Made by a program: the position numbers and the translations under genes
Notes under the pieces: generated by a model
What the model was told of the DNA's origin: nothing
Database searches by the model: none
Seen by the model: only the letters and a program-made list of their open reading frames with translations
Part shown: piece after piece, positions 1 through 12,049 of the stretch
Numbering within the stretch: the first letter of the stretch is position 1
How the letters are laid out: each line of letters opens with the position of its first letter
NCBI RefSeq assembly: GCF_031143425.1
Contig: NC_090438.1
Coordinates: forward strand, 775,259,138-775,323,137
From: Pleurodeles waltl
Taxonomy: Eukaryota; Chordata; Amphibia; Caudata; Salamandridae
Length of the DNA stretch: 64,000 nucleotides
Direction: 5' to 3'

Positions 1-639
1 TGCACATGGACAACGACTGGATCATTGCAGCAGCTCTCTTATCACACCTGGAATGCACTCGCCAATGCTCCCCACTGGATCTCCCTTCCTTAAATGCTCT
101 GCTCTTCCTCATAGGGCACACTAGTCTTGGCAAGCAGGCAGGCACTGGTGCTCCAGGAGCCAGAGCAGGTGGTCATGGTTTCCATGGGCAAAGTCCCCTA
201 ACCGAGCAGGGAGACTAGCAAGCCTTGGCCCCAGTCCCACTCAAAGGCAGAAGTCTTGCAGAGCTTTCCCTCCTCATGGAGCCCATCTGGCTGCTTGGCA
301 GATGTCAATGTTTGAGGTCTCAACCTAACCTCCCAATAGTCCATTTCCAGACAACAAATGTGATTTAGAGTCTGGGCCTTTGAATTTTTGGGATTCTGCT
401 TTTCCGCTTCTTTTGAAGCACACTTCCTCTCTCCCTCTTCCTCGTGGAAGGCTGTCTGTCATATCAAGAGAAACTCCGAAGCAGATAGCCCCAAAACACA
501 GGCAATGGGAGTGCCTAGAATTCACATCTGGATGTCTGCCACAGTGATATGTGCATTAAAAGGTTAATTTCGGGCTCCCAGCCCTTCTCTGTATGATTCC
601 TTTGACCCTGTCACCAGGCAGGTCGCTCCCCCCATCTGC
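1..639. other. Unassigned sequence left of the LINE
   Basis: I see no recognisable gene, RNA or element here. Short open frames on both strands have no familiar motifs. The LINE may begin anywhere from about 560 to 700, so the right edge is approximate. Confidence 0.4.
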
Positions 640-956
640 CACGCAGCCCCCTGTGGGTTGAACCTCCATTGCCGCTTTTGCCGCCTGACTACTCGCTCCC
701 TTTTTTTCTGTACACCTGCGCTTGGCTTCTGTGCCACTTCGTTTTTTCATTCTGTGCCCCTGTGTTTTGCTTTCTGTACCCCTGTGCTCTGTTGTCCCTT
801 TCCTGCCGTCTTTTCCCGCCGTTTTTTCCCCAGGTTTTCCCCCGGGTTTCCCCGGGTTTTTCCCTTGCTGCTGAGCCCCTGCTGCCCCGCCCACTTCACT
901 CCCATTGGCCGCCCCGCTCCCACCTCCCAGCTGCTCCTCCCTCCCTCTGCCCTCAC

Positions 957-1349
957 ATGGAGGCCGCGAAGCGGGGGCGCAGCGGACGCACGCAGCAGGC
1001 GCGTCGCTGGCGCGCCGCTGGCGTGCCGCTGGCGTGCCTAAGGCAAGCCCGTCTGCGCCCGTCCGCGGCAGGACCGCACCCAGCACCAGAACCCCTGGAA
1101 TCCGCACCCCCGGCAACACCAGACTGCACTACGACGAAAGCACCCTCCACGCACTCAACACCAGAAGAGACCACCCCTGCTACCGGGCCACCCCGAAACG
1201 CACTCAGGGGCCTTTCACCTGCTGAAACTGGAGATTCACCAGCATCCAACCCTCCACACCACCAGCCAGAAAACCCAACCACCTCTGCTGCATCCTCCTC
1301 AACACCCGCCCCGCTCGCAAGCACGCCATCGAACTTTGGGACCTCCTAG
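957..1349 (+). pseudogene. Upstream reading frame of the LINE (ORF1 or displaced ORF2 N-terminus)
   Basis: An ATG at 957 opens a frame of about 130 codons, first very Arg/Ala-rich and then Pro/Thr/Ser-rich, ending at 1349. It overlaps the start of the endonuclease frame by about 120 bases in another frame. It may be a short ORF1-like protein, or the N-terminus of ORF2 separated from it by a one-base change. I cannot choose between these from the sequence alone. No zinc finger or coiled coil is visible. Confidence 0.35.
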
Positions 1350-4084
1350 ACTCCACCGCCCCCGACGTCGCCTTCCTGACGGAGACCTGGCTGAATGCCA
1401 CCTCAGCACCAGACATCGCCATAGCCATCCCACAGGGCTACAAGATCTCCTGCAGAGACCGCACCAACGGAGTGGGAGGAGGAATCGCCATCATCCACAA
1501 AGACTCCATCAAAATCTCAACGAACACCAATGACACCCTCACCACCGCCGAGCACATGCACTTCCAGATCCACACCAACCCCAACACCACCCTCAGAGGA
1601 ACGCTCATCTACAGACCTCCCGGACCCCGCCCACAGTTCAGTGACACCATCGCCAACCTCATCAGCACCCACGCCCTCGCTTCCACGGACTACATCCTCC
1701 TTGGGGACCTGAACTTCCACCTCGAGAACAACAACGATGCCAACTCCACCGCCCTGATCGACAACCTCGCCAACCTCGGACTCAAACAGCTCGTAACAAC
1801 ACCCACTCACGCCGCTGGACACACGCTCGACCCCATCTTCTCCGCAAGCCCCCACGTCTCCTTCAACCACACAACCGAACCACACTGGACCGACCACAGA
1901 TGCGTCCACTTCACCTTCAGAAAACCCACCACACACCACCCCACCCAACAGCTACCATGCCGCTGCTGGGGCAAGGTCACCGAGGACCAACTGACTACCG
2001 CCCTCGCCCTGAGACCACCCACCGACCCCACCGACCCAGACACCGCCGCGACCAACCTCACACAGTGGATCAGCGACTGCGCCAACACCCTTGCCCCTCT
2101 CAAGACCTTTACAACCAACCACACCAACAAGAAAGCCGCCTGGCTCACCGAGGTCCTCCGTATCTCCAAGCACACCTGTCGGAAGCTGGAGAAGAAATGG
2201 CTCCACGACCGAACACCAGACAACCACACAGCCGTCAAGAGCGCCACCCGCAGACATCACCAACTTATCAGGACCGCCAAGAAGACCGCCTTCAAGGACC
2301 GCCTAGACAACAACGCACACAACACCAAAGAGCTCTTCAGCATCGTGAAAAAACTCTCCAACCTCAGCTCCATCACCAACGACATCCCGCCATCTCAAGA
2401 TCTGTGCGACTCCCTGGCCACCTTCTTCCACCGCAAGATCACCGACATCCACGACAGCTTCAACCCCGACTCCCCCGCACCCACCACCGAGTCCACCACC
2501 CCTGCGACTACCACTTGCACCAGTCGCCTGACCGTCTGGTCCAGCGTCAGCGACGAAGACACCATCAAAACCATGAACTCCATCCACTCCGGATCCCCAT
2601 CGGACCCCTGCCCTCACCACGTCTTCAACAAAGCCAGCGCAGCCATCGCGCCCCACCTCCGGAAAACAATCAACTGTTCCTTCGAGACAGCAACCTTCCC
2701 AGAAAGCTGGAAGCACGCCGAGATCAACGCCCTTCTGAAGAAGCTCAAGGCGGACCCCAAGGACCTCAAGAACTTCCGGCCCATCTCCCTGCTCCCTTTC
2801 CCGGCAAAAGTGACCGAGAAGATTGTCAACAAACAGCTGACCCGCTACCTCAAAGTCAACAACATCCTGGACCCTTCCCAATCCGGTTTTCGCAGTAACC
2901 ACAGCACCGAGACCGCCCTCATTGCCGCCACTGACGACATCCGGACCCTGATGGACAAAGGAGAAACAGACGCCCTCATCCTCCTGGACCTATCAGCAGC
3001 CTTTGACACGGTCTGCCACCGCACCCTATCAGCACGCCTCCATGACGCCGGTATCCAAGAGAAGGGCCTGGCCTGGACCACATCCTTCCTCTCCGGCAGA
3101 ACCCAGAGCATCCGCCTCCCACCCTTCTGCTCCAAAACCACCGAGATCATCTGCGGCGTCCCACAGGGATTCTCCCTCAGCCCGACACTGTTCAATATCT
3201 ACATGGCCCCCCTCGCCCACGTCGCACGACAACACAACCTCAACATCATCTCCTACGCCAACGACATCCAGCTGATCATATCCCTCACCGAAGATCCCCA
3301 CACCGCCAAAGCTAACCTCCACCGAGGAATGAAGGCCGTAGCCGACTGGATGAAGGACAGCAGACTGAAGCTGAACTCAGACAAGACGGAGGTCCTCATT
3401 CTTGGACCCACCCCATCAGTCTGGGACAACTCTTGGTGGCCCACGTCACTAGGCACAGCCCCGGAACCCACGGACTACGCACGCAACCTGGGGGTCATCC
3501 TCGACTCCACTCTCTCCATGACCAGGCAAGTCAACGCCGTCTCCGCGTCCTGCTTCAACACCCTCCGTATGCTCCGCAGGATCTTCAAATGGATCCCCCT
3601 CGACACGAGAAAAACCATTACCCAGGCCCTCATCACCAACAGACTTGATTACGGGAACGCCCTCTACTCAGGAATTACAAACAAGCTCCTGAGACGACTC
3701 CAACGCATCCAGAACGCCTCGGCCCGACTCATCCTCGATGTCCCCCGCCGCAGCCACATCACACTCCACCTGAGAGGCCTGCACTGGCTCCCCGTCAACA
3801 AAAGGATCACCTTCAAGCTCCTGATCCATGCACACAAAGCACTGCACAACACCGGACCCACCTACCTCAACAACCGACTCAGCTTCCACACCCCCACCCG
3901 AAGCCTCCGCTCAGCCAACCTCGCCCTCGCCACAGTACCCCGCATCCGAAAAACCACCGCCGGCGGCAGATCCTTCTCCTACCTCGCCGCCAAGACCTGG
4001 AACACTCTCCCCACCATCCTACGACAGACCCAGGACCTGCTGGCCTTCAGAAGACTCCTCAAGACCTGGCTCTTTGACCAGTAG
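1226..4084 (+). pseudogene. LINE ORF2: endonuclease plus reverse transcriptase, catalytic site altered
   Basis: The frame is open from just after a TGA at 1223-1225 to the stop at 4084, about 952 codons. The first in-frame ATG is well inside, so the true start is lost or lies in the overlapping upstream frame. The N-terminal third is an apurinic-like endonuclease, with TETWL near 1380, LLGDLN near 1705 and TDHR near 1890. The middle holds RT blocks, including RPISLL, a DLSAAFDT block near 2990 and the GVPQG block near 3155. The catalytic box near 3255 reads YAND where the family has Y/F-A-D-D, so the first metal-binding Asp is Asn (GAC to AAC). The C-terminal part matches the usual L2 tail in length. 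Apart from that residue the frame is intact, which suggests a fairly young or recently inactivated copy. Confidence 0.8.
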
Positions 4085-4145
4085 CACCCACCCTCCCCAG
4101 CGCCTTGAGACACTCGCGGGTATGTAGCGCGCTTTACAAATGCAG

Positions 4146-4166
4146 TGATTGATTGATTGATTGATT
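4146..4166 (+). repeat. (TGAT)n tail of the LINE
   Basis: About five TGAT units directly follow the conserved LINE 3' end. The tail marks the 3' boundary and fixes the orientation as plus. Confidence 0.9.
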
Positions 4167-4396
4167 CCCTTATCATCCCCATCTCCTTCCTCAGGTGTGT
4201 CCAGGCCCCTTCATTGTGATCTCTCACTGAATCAAAGAGCACTTTTTTGAGTGTACAGGGGGGTCTCTTTCTTCCCCAGTGTGTCCCACCTAGCTCACAT
4301 GAATGCACCAATACACAAATCTCATTGATGGATTCCTCTACCACCTCATGTCTTTACCAGGAAGGGCTGGGCTTCCCAAAATGGAACCCAGGGCCC

Positions 4397-4755
4397 TCCA
4401 TGTATTGTACCATTACATGCACACTTGCACTCAGGGTATGTACACAGCACACATACTGTCCAGCACTGTAGCCCCCATGCATTGTGCCACCCCAGGCACA
4501 CATATATTCAGCACACACATTCACTGAGTGCACTGCTCAGTACTGTACCCATTCTGTATTGTACCACTTACAAGCACACACACTGCCAGCACACACATTC
4601 ACTATGCTTGTGCTGCACAACACTACACCCTTCATGTATTGTACTTCTTGCGGGTAAACGTACACCCAGTACATACACTCACCATGCACACACTGCACAC
4701 CACTGCTCTATCCCTCAATTGTACCCTTCCAAGGCACACATATAACCTGTGCAGT
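4397..4755. repeat. Degenerate tandem repeat, period about 79 bp
   Basis: The anchor CATGTATTGTACCA or a close variant recurs at about 4397, 4477, 4554, 4632 and 4715. Between anchors are CA-rich blocks containing CAGCACACACATTCACT. Copies are well diverged. Short open frames here are by-products of the repeat. The 230 bases before it (4167-4396) hold nothing I recognise. Confidence 0.6.
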
Positions 4756-6149
4756 CACTACTCCTGCAATGTGTGGCACTTTACATCTAACTGATGTTGG
4801 CCAGGAGGAGAGTTAAGCACAGAGCAACAGAACTTCAAAAACGTAAGTGAGTCACTCTAGTGACACAGGTTAAAATGGACTTGTTCACTCCTACTGATCA
4901 CTACAGAATATGTTGCTGCCACCAGGCTTGTGCTGCTTAACTCCTGGTGAAGGCATTATCCTTCTACCATGTGAGGGTAGCGCTTTGGTGCCCATCCCGG
5001 TTCAACAAGACTGAAATCTGTGAAACAGGCCTATGTGATGATGCAAACACATGATTTGTGTTTGCATATGACAACAAAAAGCAGCATTAGGGATTTAGAC
5101 ATTACAGTTGGGCATTCAGGGCAGGGGTACACATCCATTATCGTGCAGAGGACTTTTCTGTCCCAACAGGGGTAAAGACAATGCAAGATTGTATATTGCA
5201 ATAGTAAGAGTGGATCTAATATTTGCACAACCTGAATACAGAGTTCAGCCAGGAGTCATTACATGCTTAATACCTTACCACTCTGCACAGACGTCATAAT
5301 CTCTCCAATCACTTCTAAAGTAACCATAATTTCCAATGTTGTGCTCTGTGCAGGGGTTAATATCTATAGGTCTATCTCTACTACGGTCAAATAAATAATG
5401 CGGGGAATTAGTTTACTCTCATTTTCATATAAGTCCTAGACAAAAAATAAAACATGCAAAATGTATTCTGGCTTTTTTCTATGGGCCATAGAGATCACAG
5501 AAGCACACAATAGTTCTGCTGTGTACGATTTTTGTTCTGTCTGTTTATTTTTGCCAATACATTTGCTATGCTCTTAAACTGGCAATCTCTCTGTTCTATA
5601 TAGTTTAACAACCTGTGCTTCAAACATTTGACAGATTTCAGCCTGAAGTATTGTAACAGCATCTAAAGTACATAGGCCTTTGGGTCACGGTGACTAAACT
5701 AAACTGCATGATTTATTTCCTGATCTGCCACCACTTAAGCATCTTTGTTGGCTCTTTTCCCCCGTTTTACTCTCTATTTTACATGGCTCATTATGTACCC
5801 TTAAAGTGCAGTCATGAAAGCATTACAATCAACTAATTGTTTGGTTAATTAGATCTATGAATTCTGTAATAATATGCCTAGTCTGGAGTCTTGAAGAAAA
5901 CAGACATCAAATGTCCAGTCATGAGATGAAGTAAGTTTTACACTGTTGATTTATTCAATTGATGCATGGGCAAAGAGAACAATGAGGTAGCTGCTAGCAG
6001 TCCTGCACTAAAGATGAGATCACTCACAGTCATTCGGTCATGCCAACCCTGACACTTGCATTTACTAAGCACTAGGCAAGTTCAAAACTGAAACTGAAAA
6101 AAGTGCTTGCCAGGTTTGGGTTTGGTCCAATTTATATTGATTTTTTTTC
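4756..6149. other. Unassigned AT-rich sequence
   Basis: No open frame above about 65 codons, no terminal repeats and no RNA gene are visible. Confidence 0.4.
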
Positions 6150-6545
6150 CCGATCCATCATCTTTATAGGAAGCGACATCACAGGTTTCCTTCCAAAGCC
6201 ACCTTTAAAACAAGAAGCAAGGCAAGTGGTCTTCATTACCCACCATTCATCCCCACAGGAAGTGACATCAGTGCTTTTCTGATCCTCTACCTGCACAGAA
6301 AGTGACATTGCTGGTTTCCAACTAAAACCATCTTTAAAAGACGATACCAGACAAGAAAACTTTATTTCTCATCATCCGACTTGGTTGGAAGTGACATCAC
6401 TGTACTGGATTCCTGCCAAAAACATCTTTAAAAGAAGAAGCCAGGCAAAAGGATGACATTTCCCATTATCTAACTCCAAATAAAAGTGACAACACTTCAT
6501 TTCCCAATATCCACCTGCACAGGAAATGGTGTCACTGGCTTATGG
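6150..6545. repeat. Degenerate tandem repeat around a GGAAGTGACATCACTGG core
   Basis: The core GAAGTGACAT or a variant occurs near 6171, 6260, 6298, 6390, 6482 and 6525. Most copies are followed by a CATCTTTAAAAGAAGAAGCC-like block. Spacing is irregular (roughly 40-100 bp), so this is an old, eroded minisatellite. Confidence 0.5.
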
Positions 6546-6594
6546 TGATACACCATCTGATGAATTGGAATTACGAGATTTTATTAAGAATCTA

Positions 6595-6662
6595 GGGCCA
6601 TATGTACGAACACATTTTCCCATTGACACAGAATGGGCAAAACTGCTTGCTACATCTGGCCC
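6595..6662. mobile_element. 68-bp fold-back mini-element
   Basis: The sequence is one imperfect hairpin with arms of about 30 bp starting GGGCCATATGTACGAA and GGGCCAGATGTAGCAA, and a loop of about 8 bases. It is flanked by CTA and ATA, close to the 3-bp duplications of PIF/Harbinger MITEs. It carries no coding capacity. Assignment to Harbinger is inference from the termini. Confidence 0.45.
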
Positions 6663-6801
6663 ATAGTTCTCAAGGAATGGAAATGCTGATAAGGCGTTAA
6701 GCCTCAATTTCTTAAATAAGAGGTATTTGATGGAGAAGTTCAAGGGACATTTCCACGAATCCCTAAGGTGAATACTGTTATCTTCAAGGACATTCTTCTT
6801 C

Positions 6802-7185
6802 TTGCTAGCCTCAGAGGACAATACCCTCCTAGATGTGGTAGAAGGTTCTTTAAAGGGGGCATATGTGACAGAACGTTTTTCATTGAGAGACAGTACTTAT
6901 GCAACATTTGATACGCAAGTAATAATGTGGACTGACCACCTGCCTGTCTGGGTGACTATGGAGCTCTTGGTTCTGTTTCTTTCTGACTTCACGTTTGACA
7001 TTCTGTGGTCTGCAGCTCCTTTGGTTGATGCAGAAATCACAGGGAGAAGGCTGTTGTGGATAAAGCCTTGGAAACTTGATGCAGGACAAAGGTTCCTATT
7101 GCAGAAGCTGCCATTTTCAGGTCCGAAACTCTTTGAAGAACTGAACGATATGGTACAAAAATCAAACAAGAAAAAAAGATTCTAA
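6802..7185 (+). pseudogene. DIRS-like gag fragment
   Basis: A 127-codon frame contains a stretch (from about residue 17, LKGAYVTERFSLRDS, to MWTDHL) and a later block (RRLLWIKPWKLDAG, then LPFSGPKLFEELND). These match the layout I know for vertebrate DIRS gag proteins: an alanine/leucine-rich helical part, an R-x-LW-x-K-x-W block, then PF-x-G-x-LF. It is followed about 1.2 kb downstream, on the same strand, by a tyrosine-recombinase remnant, as expected for a DIRS element. The first residue is not a trustworthy start. The piece is truncated and diverged. Confidence 0.5.
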
Positions 7186-8339
7186 TATCATTTAAATTTT
7201 CTCCTGCGACAAATCCTTCATTCAAAAGAAAGCAATGCAAAATCAACAGGAGAGCAAGCATCCCTTTTGTGGCTGGGAGGCTGTGATTGCTAACAGATCT
7301 CTGTTCCAGCCTACACAAACCCTAGATAAAGGTCAGAAATTACTATATTGTAGTTAGGGGGAAAGTAAAGGGTTTTCTTCCACAATGCACCAGTGTGATA
7401 CAGGATGCAAGGGTCCTTTCCATCATGAGAAAATGTTGCCAAATTCAGTTCAAGCAATATCTGCCAACACAATGGTTCAGAAATCCACAATTATCAATTT
7501 AATCCATCATAGCAGATTTGTTTCAATTGTTATAGCCTAGTCAGTCAGTGTAAATCAAGTGTAGTGCAACTGGTATTAATGTAAAATTGTAATACATCAT
7601 CAAAAGCTCTAACATGCCTTATCAACTTCATGGTCTCTGGGGATGTTCTATGCTTTCCCAATTTCCTGTGTCTCAAAGGTGCTACAGAAGATTCTGATGG
7701 AGAAGCATACAGTTATACTTGTTACACCATGGCCAAGGTGGACCTGTATATCTCGCTTACTGGAGGTGTCAGAGGAGTCAGGGATATAGCTGCGGGGGAG
7801 GTGTATGGGGTGTCCCACCCCCTAATCGATGCATTTTATGATAAAATAGTTCAGTACAGGTGTTTTCAGTTTGGTATAGGGAGGTGTCTGTCATATTTCA
7901 CCAGGACGTTTTAAATACACACAGACTGAAATGCACACACACTCTCTCCCTTTTGGTTTAGAAAATCCTCATAAATGTTGGTTATTTTTCAAAATATCGT
8001 CTTTTCTTTGTTAACACTACTACTAGTCCGCATTCTTCAGATTTCCACTGCCCCTTAAGCCTCTCTCAAGCACCCTGCTTGTTGAATAATGTGTTTCAAC
8101 ATTATATGCTGGTGTGATTGTTGGGAAATAAGAAGCTCAACTACCCCCGCTCTAGTCTTACTGACCAAACTACGCTCCTCAGTGGAGAATCACACTCACC
8201 TTCCCTTGAATCCCACCCCTCTTTGATGTATAACTTTGATTTTGGAGGAACTCCAGCAATTAAATCTAATGGTTTGGAAGTTAATAGAGGGAGAGTAGAG
8301 GTTTTTGGGTGATCACAACAGGTAGCACTAGACAGACAG
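7186..8339 (+). other. Interval expected to hold DIRS RT/RNase H, none recognised
   Basis: A complete DIRS element would have its reverse transcriptase, RNase H and methylase-like parts here. I could not recognise any conserved box. The open frames at 7630-7914 and 8118-8312 have no clear family. Either the middle was deleted or it is too eroded to read by eye. Confidence 0.35.
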
Positions 8340-9215
8340 GCATCAAGGAGATCATCTACGCTAGCATCTTACAATAAACACTGGAGCTTTTTTCAAAAAC
8401 AGTGCTCTGAAAACCCAGAATACATAACCATTTCCAAAATGGATGGATTCCTTAAGGGTTTAGATTTATGCTGGCATCTCAGTGGGCAGCGATAAAGGCC
8501 TTCAGAGGATCAGTGAAAGATTCATCTAAAGTAGTCCCATTAGTCAGTTGCTTCCCATAAAGCTTTAGGTTTAACTGGTAGTGTCTAATCCTGTTCTAAC
8601 TTGATATTGTAAAACTGTCTTCAAAAGGGCTGCAAGAGACATGCATTGACCTTTTACAAATGGCTAAATTTACATGGCAATCAGCTAAGGTAGAATTTAA
8701 AATAGCAGTCTCCTCAACCAGAAGGTTGGGGGAGCTTGGATCATAATACTTTCTGCGATTTTTTGCTGACACAATAGTCTTAAAACAGGTTTGTGCCCAA
8801 GATTCATCCCAGGTTACACCTTTCTCAAGAGATTGTTTTACCAGTTCTAGAGTCCTTCACAGACTTAAGTAGACCCTCAACACTAGATGTTATGAGGACC
8901 TTGATGGCTTACATTGATCTTACAAAGGACATTTGAGTTTTCAATCCCTTTTTTTATCATTTGGAGCAGCTAAGAAGGGCAAGAAGATTTAAATCCCCTC
9001 ACTACATAGATGGGTGCTGCAAGCAATAGCTCAAGATTACAGATCAGCAGGTGAAGAACCTCCAAAGAATGTTCAGGAACAAGCCACACAATCGATATCA
9101 GCATCCTGGGATGGAGCTGGTGGGACCTCTTTGCAGGAGATTTGTAGGGCGCAAACCTGGTGGACTCCTCAAACTTTTGTAAAATAGACGACATGAGTCA
9201 ATGCAATTATTTGAG
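8340..9215 (+). pseudogene. DIRS-type tyrosine recombinase remnant
   Basis: Translated fragments, interrupted by many stops and frame changes, follow the DIRS recombinase order. An N-terminal YNKHWSFFQKQC block lies near 8385. It is followed by a FLKGLDL block. A block corresponding to the middle domain lies near 8770-8850. A C-terminal block runs from RWVLQAIAQDY (near 9010) through SLQEICRAQTWWTPQTFVK (near 9130-9190). The position of the catalytic H-x-x-R reads Q-A-T-Q, so catalytic residues are lost. DIRS elements integrate with this enzyme rather than a DDE integrase. Clearly a pseudogene; the family call rests on block order read by eye. Confidence 0.55.
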
Positions 9216-9740
9216 CTTCTGTGATGACCTTAGATGGGTAATTCACATGGTGAATCAGACCCAGAGTATTCAAATTGCTAGCTTTTTTTCAGTACTATTT
9301 AACCCTATAGGTGTGGGTGTCGGCCAATGAATGACATCTGCACTACATCCCCAGTGCGTAGGTCGGCCACTGGCTGAAACTGGTGAGGTGTGTAAAGGCC
9401 TCTTTGTGTTTTTTTTTTTACGTAAATGGTGATCAACGTGCAGGGTGACCAGATGTCATTACAGTAAAAGTGAAAGTAAAACGAGCTGATGGGATCATTT
9501 TACTTTCACTGAAACTGTACGGGGGCTATATCAGCCCCCTGAGCACTGATTCTAACAGGAGAGGTATCGTTGGAAAGGGGAGAATCCCCTCTCTCCAGTG
9601 GCCTTGTGGATCCCTGCTTGGGGACCACCACAGGAGAGCGAACCCCAAGCAGGCATCCACCCACTAGAGACCATGGATGGGGCAGTGGTCCCTTGTGCAA
9701 AGCCTTGTCCTCCCTCTTGCTGTTTTTATAATGCAGTCTT
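9216..9740. other. Unassigned sequence
   Basis: No gene recognised. A T-run lies near 9410. The part after about 9540 grades into G/C-rich blocks resembling the repeat that follows. Confidence 0.35.
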
Positions 9741-9935
9741 ACTGCCCCCCTGGTGGCAGATGGGGCAATTGCCCCTGATCTGCTTCCCTGAGGGGGCAGA
9801 AAGCCCACTAGACACCAGTTTTTTTTAAATATAGGGGTGGGGGCTGCCCACCATGGCATGGCCATACCCCCATCCCAACTAAATGAGGTAACTGTCTGAG
9901 ACAGCCCCTGCTGACCCCCTTGGCAGCTTGGCACA
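9741..9935. repeat. Copy of a roughly 130-bp GC-rich repeat unit
   Basis: The unit contains CCCCTGATCTGC, a GGGGGCAGAAAGCCCACTAG block, a T-run, AAATATAGGGGTGGGGGC and a CCCCCATCCCAACTAA block. The same order recurs at 10700-11053, so the copies were probably one array later split by the intervening segment. Confidence 0.5.
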
Positions 9936-10699
9936 AGCAGTCAGGCTTATCTCAAAGGCAATGTGTAAATTATTTGTATCAACACACACAGTAATAAAGT
10001 GAAAACACTACAAAATGGACACCACACCAGTTTAGAAAAATAGGTAATATTTATCTAAATCAAACAAGACCAAAACTACAAAAACCCAAAATACAAAGTC
10101 AAGATATACATTTTTTAAAGTACAAAGAGTCTTACTCCATAGAAAACAATGGAACGTTGATTTTACACAAATTACCTGGTTAGCGTAAAAAATAAAGCCG
10201 CACAGACGAGCGTGCGTCACAAAAGACAGTGATGCGTCGATTCCTTACTCACAAATGAGGCCATGCGTCGTTTCTCCTCTGGACAGTTAGATGATGCGTC
10301 GTCTTTCTCCCATGCAAGAGAGCGATGAACCGATTTCCAGACAGGGCACCTCAGATACGCGCAGGTTCACGATGACTTTGACGCCCAGCGACGATGCCTG
10401 AGAAACCTGGTCACACGGTATTGGAAAACCACGCTGTGTGGGGTTTGTGTCATTATCAGCAGCCACAAGTGGGTGTTGCATTGTTTTTCCAGCTGCAATG
10501 CGTCGAGCTCCCCAGCCACGATGCAGGTGGAGCATCGATTTCCACTACAAAGAGAGGGGCACATCGTTTTTCAGCTGCGTTGCAGGTGGTGTATCAAAAT
10601 TTTCCCTAAACAGCTTCCTGTGTGTGCATTTCTGTCCTTTTTCTACCAGCAAGGATGCAAAAAGTTTGGGGATGACCCTGCAAAAAGGGCCAGGTCAAA
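9936..10699. repeat. Segment with recurrent GATGCGTCG motifs interrupting the 130-bp repeats
   Basis: The motif GATGCGTCG or a close form appears near 10230, 10264, 10292, 10497 and 10528 within otherwise unique-looking sequence. It sits between copies of the 130-bp repeat, which suggests a secondary insertion. I found no clear terminal repeats or duplication, and cannot name a family. Confidence 0.4.
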
Positions 10700-11053
10700 C
10701 AGGGTAATTACCCCCGATCTTCCCTTCGGTAGCAGGAAGTCCACTAGACACCAGAGATTTTTTTAATATTGGGTGGGGGCCCCCACCACAACTAACTGGG
10801 ACAACAGTCTTTCTGTCCCCTGGGGCAGATAGGGTACTTACCCCTGATCTGCCCCCTCAGGGGTAGAAAGCCCACCAGATGCCAGAGATTTGTTTTTAAA
10901 TATAGAGGAGGGGCTGCTGAGAATGGTTATGTCCCCACCCCAGGTAAGTGGGGCAACAGTCTTTCTGCCCCCCTGTGGGGGGGGAGAAAGCCCACTGTAT
11001 GGCAATGATATATATTTTTAATAGAATAATGGGGTAGGTCTCTCCCATCCTAA
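10700..11053. repeat. Three tandem copies of the roughly 130-bp repeat unit
   Basis: Blocks CTAGACACCAGAGATTT, GGGGCAACAGTCTTTCTG and CCCCTGATCTGCCCC recur in the same order about every 125-130 bp. The third copy is cut by the hAT-like element starting at 11061. Confidence 0.55.
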
Positions 11054-11753
11054 CATCAGGCAGGGATGTGGAATTCCTATAGTCCGACGCCCGGGACATC
11101 TTGTTTGGGGTCAAGGGCAACAAGTTTTTATGTTTACTTTGTCCTTGGGACAAGTAGGCCCAGCCCTCTGCAGCACAAACCCTTTGGCTGCCTGTTTACA
11201 GAGAGTGGAACTCCCTGCAGTTGAGGTAATGTGTTTCCAAAAGATAATGCTGTTCGAACTTGTATTTATGGTTCATTATTTGAAAGCCTTCCTTATTAGG
11301 GTGAGTGCTGTAAATAAATGTTTTAAGGTCACACTTCACTACTGACGTTGGTTCCAGTACAAAAAAAAAAAGTGTATACACATGTTTGAAAAGTTTAGGC
11401 TATGAGGCTAAGTATATTGCTCCTAGAATGCTCTCTGATTAGATGCAAATGAAGTGTCATTTAGTAAAATGTGTTGATGCATGCTAGTATTTCCCAAAAA
11501 TATTTCTAATGGAAAATCAGCGGAACCATTTTCAACACGAATATGGGATGCATGAAAATAAACAAACACTGACAAAGCCAACAGGTCTGACATATTTTTA
11601 TAAGTCTTTTAGTTTCATCAATGCGTGTCTTGTTTTGACATGGCTTTTGTAACACTTTATTGTTGTGGGAGCTACCAGGCCCTCAACATTGTAACAAACA
11701 CTGGCAAAACCCCCCCAAAAAAGTTTTTGAACTCTAAAAGCACACGTTGCCAC

Positions 11754-11888
11754 CAGTGGCATAACAAAGGCCCCGCAGCCGCCCTCCAGGGGGCCCCTTC
11801 AGCACAGAACCTGCCCTGAGTGAGTCTGGAGAGGGGGCGCCTCCATGTTTTTTGCAAAGGGGCACCCTCCAGTTTCGTTACGTCACTG
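11754..11888. mobile_element. hAT-type MITE, 135 bp
   Basis: Left end CAGTGGCATAAC and right end GTTACGTCACTG form imperfect inverted repeats of the CAGTGGCGTAAC type common in hAT MITEs. Flanking 8-mers GTTGCCAC (11746-11753) and ATTGCCAC (11889-11896) agree in 7 of 8 positions, the expected duplication length. It has no coding content. Confidence 0.65.
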
Positions 11889-12049
11889 ATTGCCACTGTA
11901 GTTCCTGACACTGAACAAAACTACTTTGTGTGCCAATATGCTCCTTGTGGAAGAGCACAATGTGATCACTCACAGTAAAGCCAGCCGAAAGAGAGAGAAA
12001 TAGAAGTTTAATAAAAACAAAATGTCTTTGTTAACACCAGACCTAATTA

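Larger units (their letters stand above)
640..4166 (+). mobile_element. L2-clade non-LTR retrotransposon (LINE), near full length
   Basis: The element has a C/T-rich then CpG-rich 5' region (about 640-1100), an apurinic endonuclease domain, a reverse transcriptase domain and a short 3' UTR. It ends in the conserved GCGCTTTACAAATGCAG block and a (TGAT)n tail at 4146-4166. That 3' end and the endonuclease-RT order are typical of the L2/CR1 group. The 5' boundary is a guess and I found no target-site duplication. It copies itself by nicking target DNA and reverse-transcribing its RNA in place. This copy looks dead because the RT active site is changed. Confidence 0.8.

Noticed and set aside
669..956. 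Extension of the LINE upstream frame before ATG 957
   Set aside because: The stretch is C/T-rich and uses a Met far from any motif; it looks like 5' UTR.
4397..4755. CRISPR-like array
   Set aside because: Repeats are long, diverged and without constant spacers; the genome is eukaryotic.
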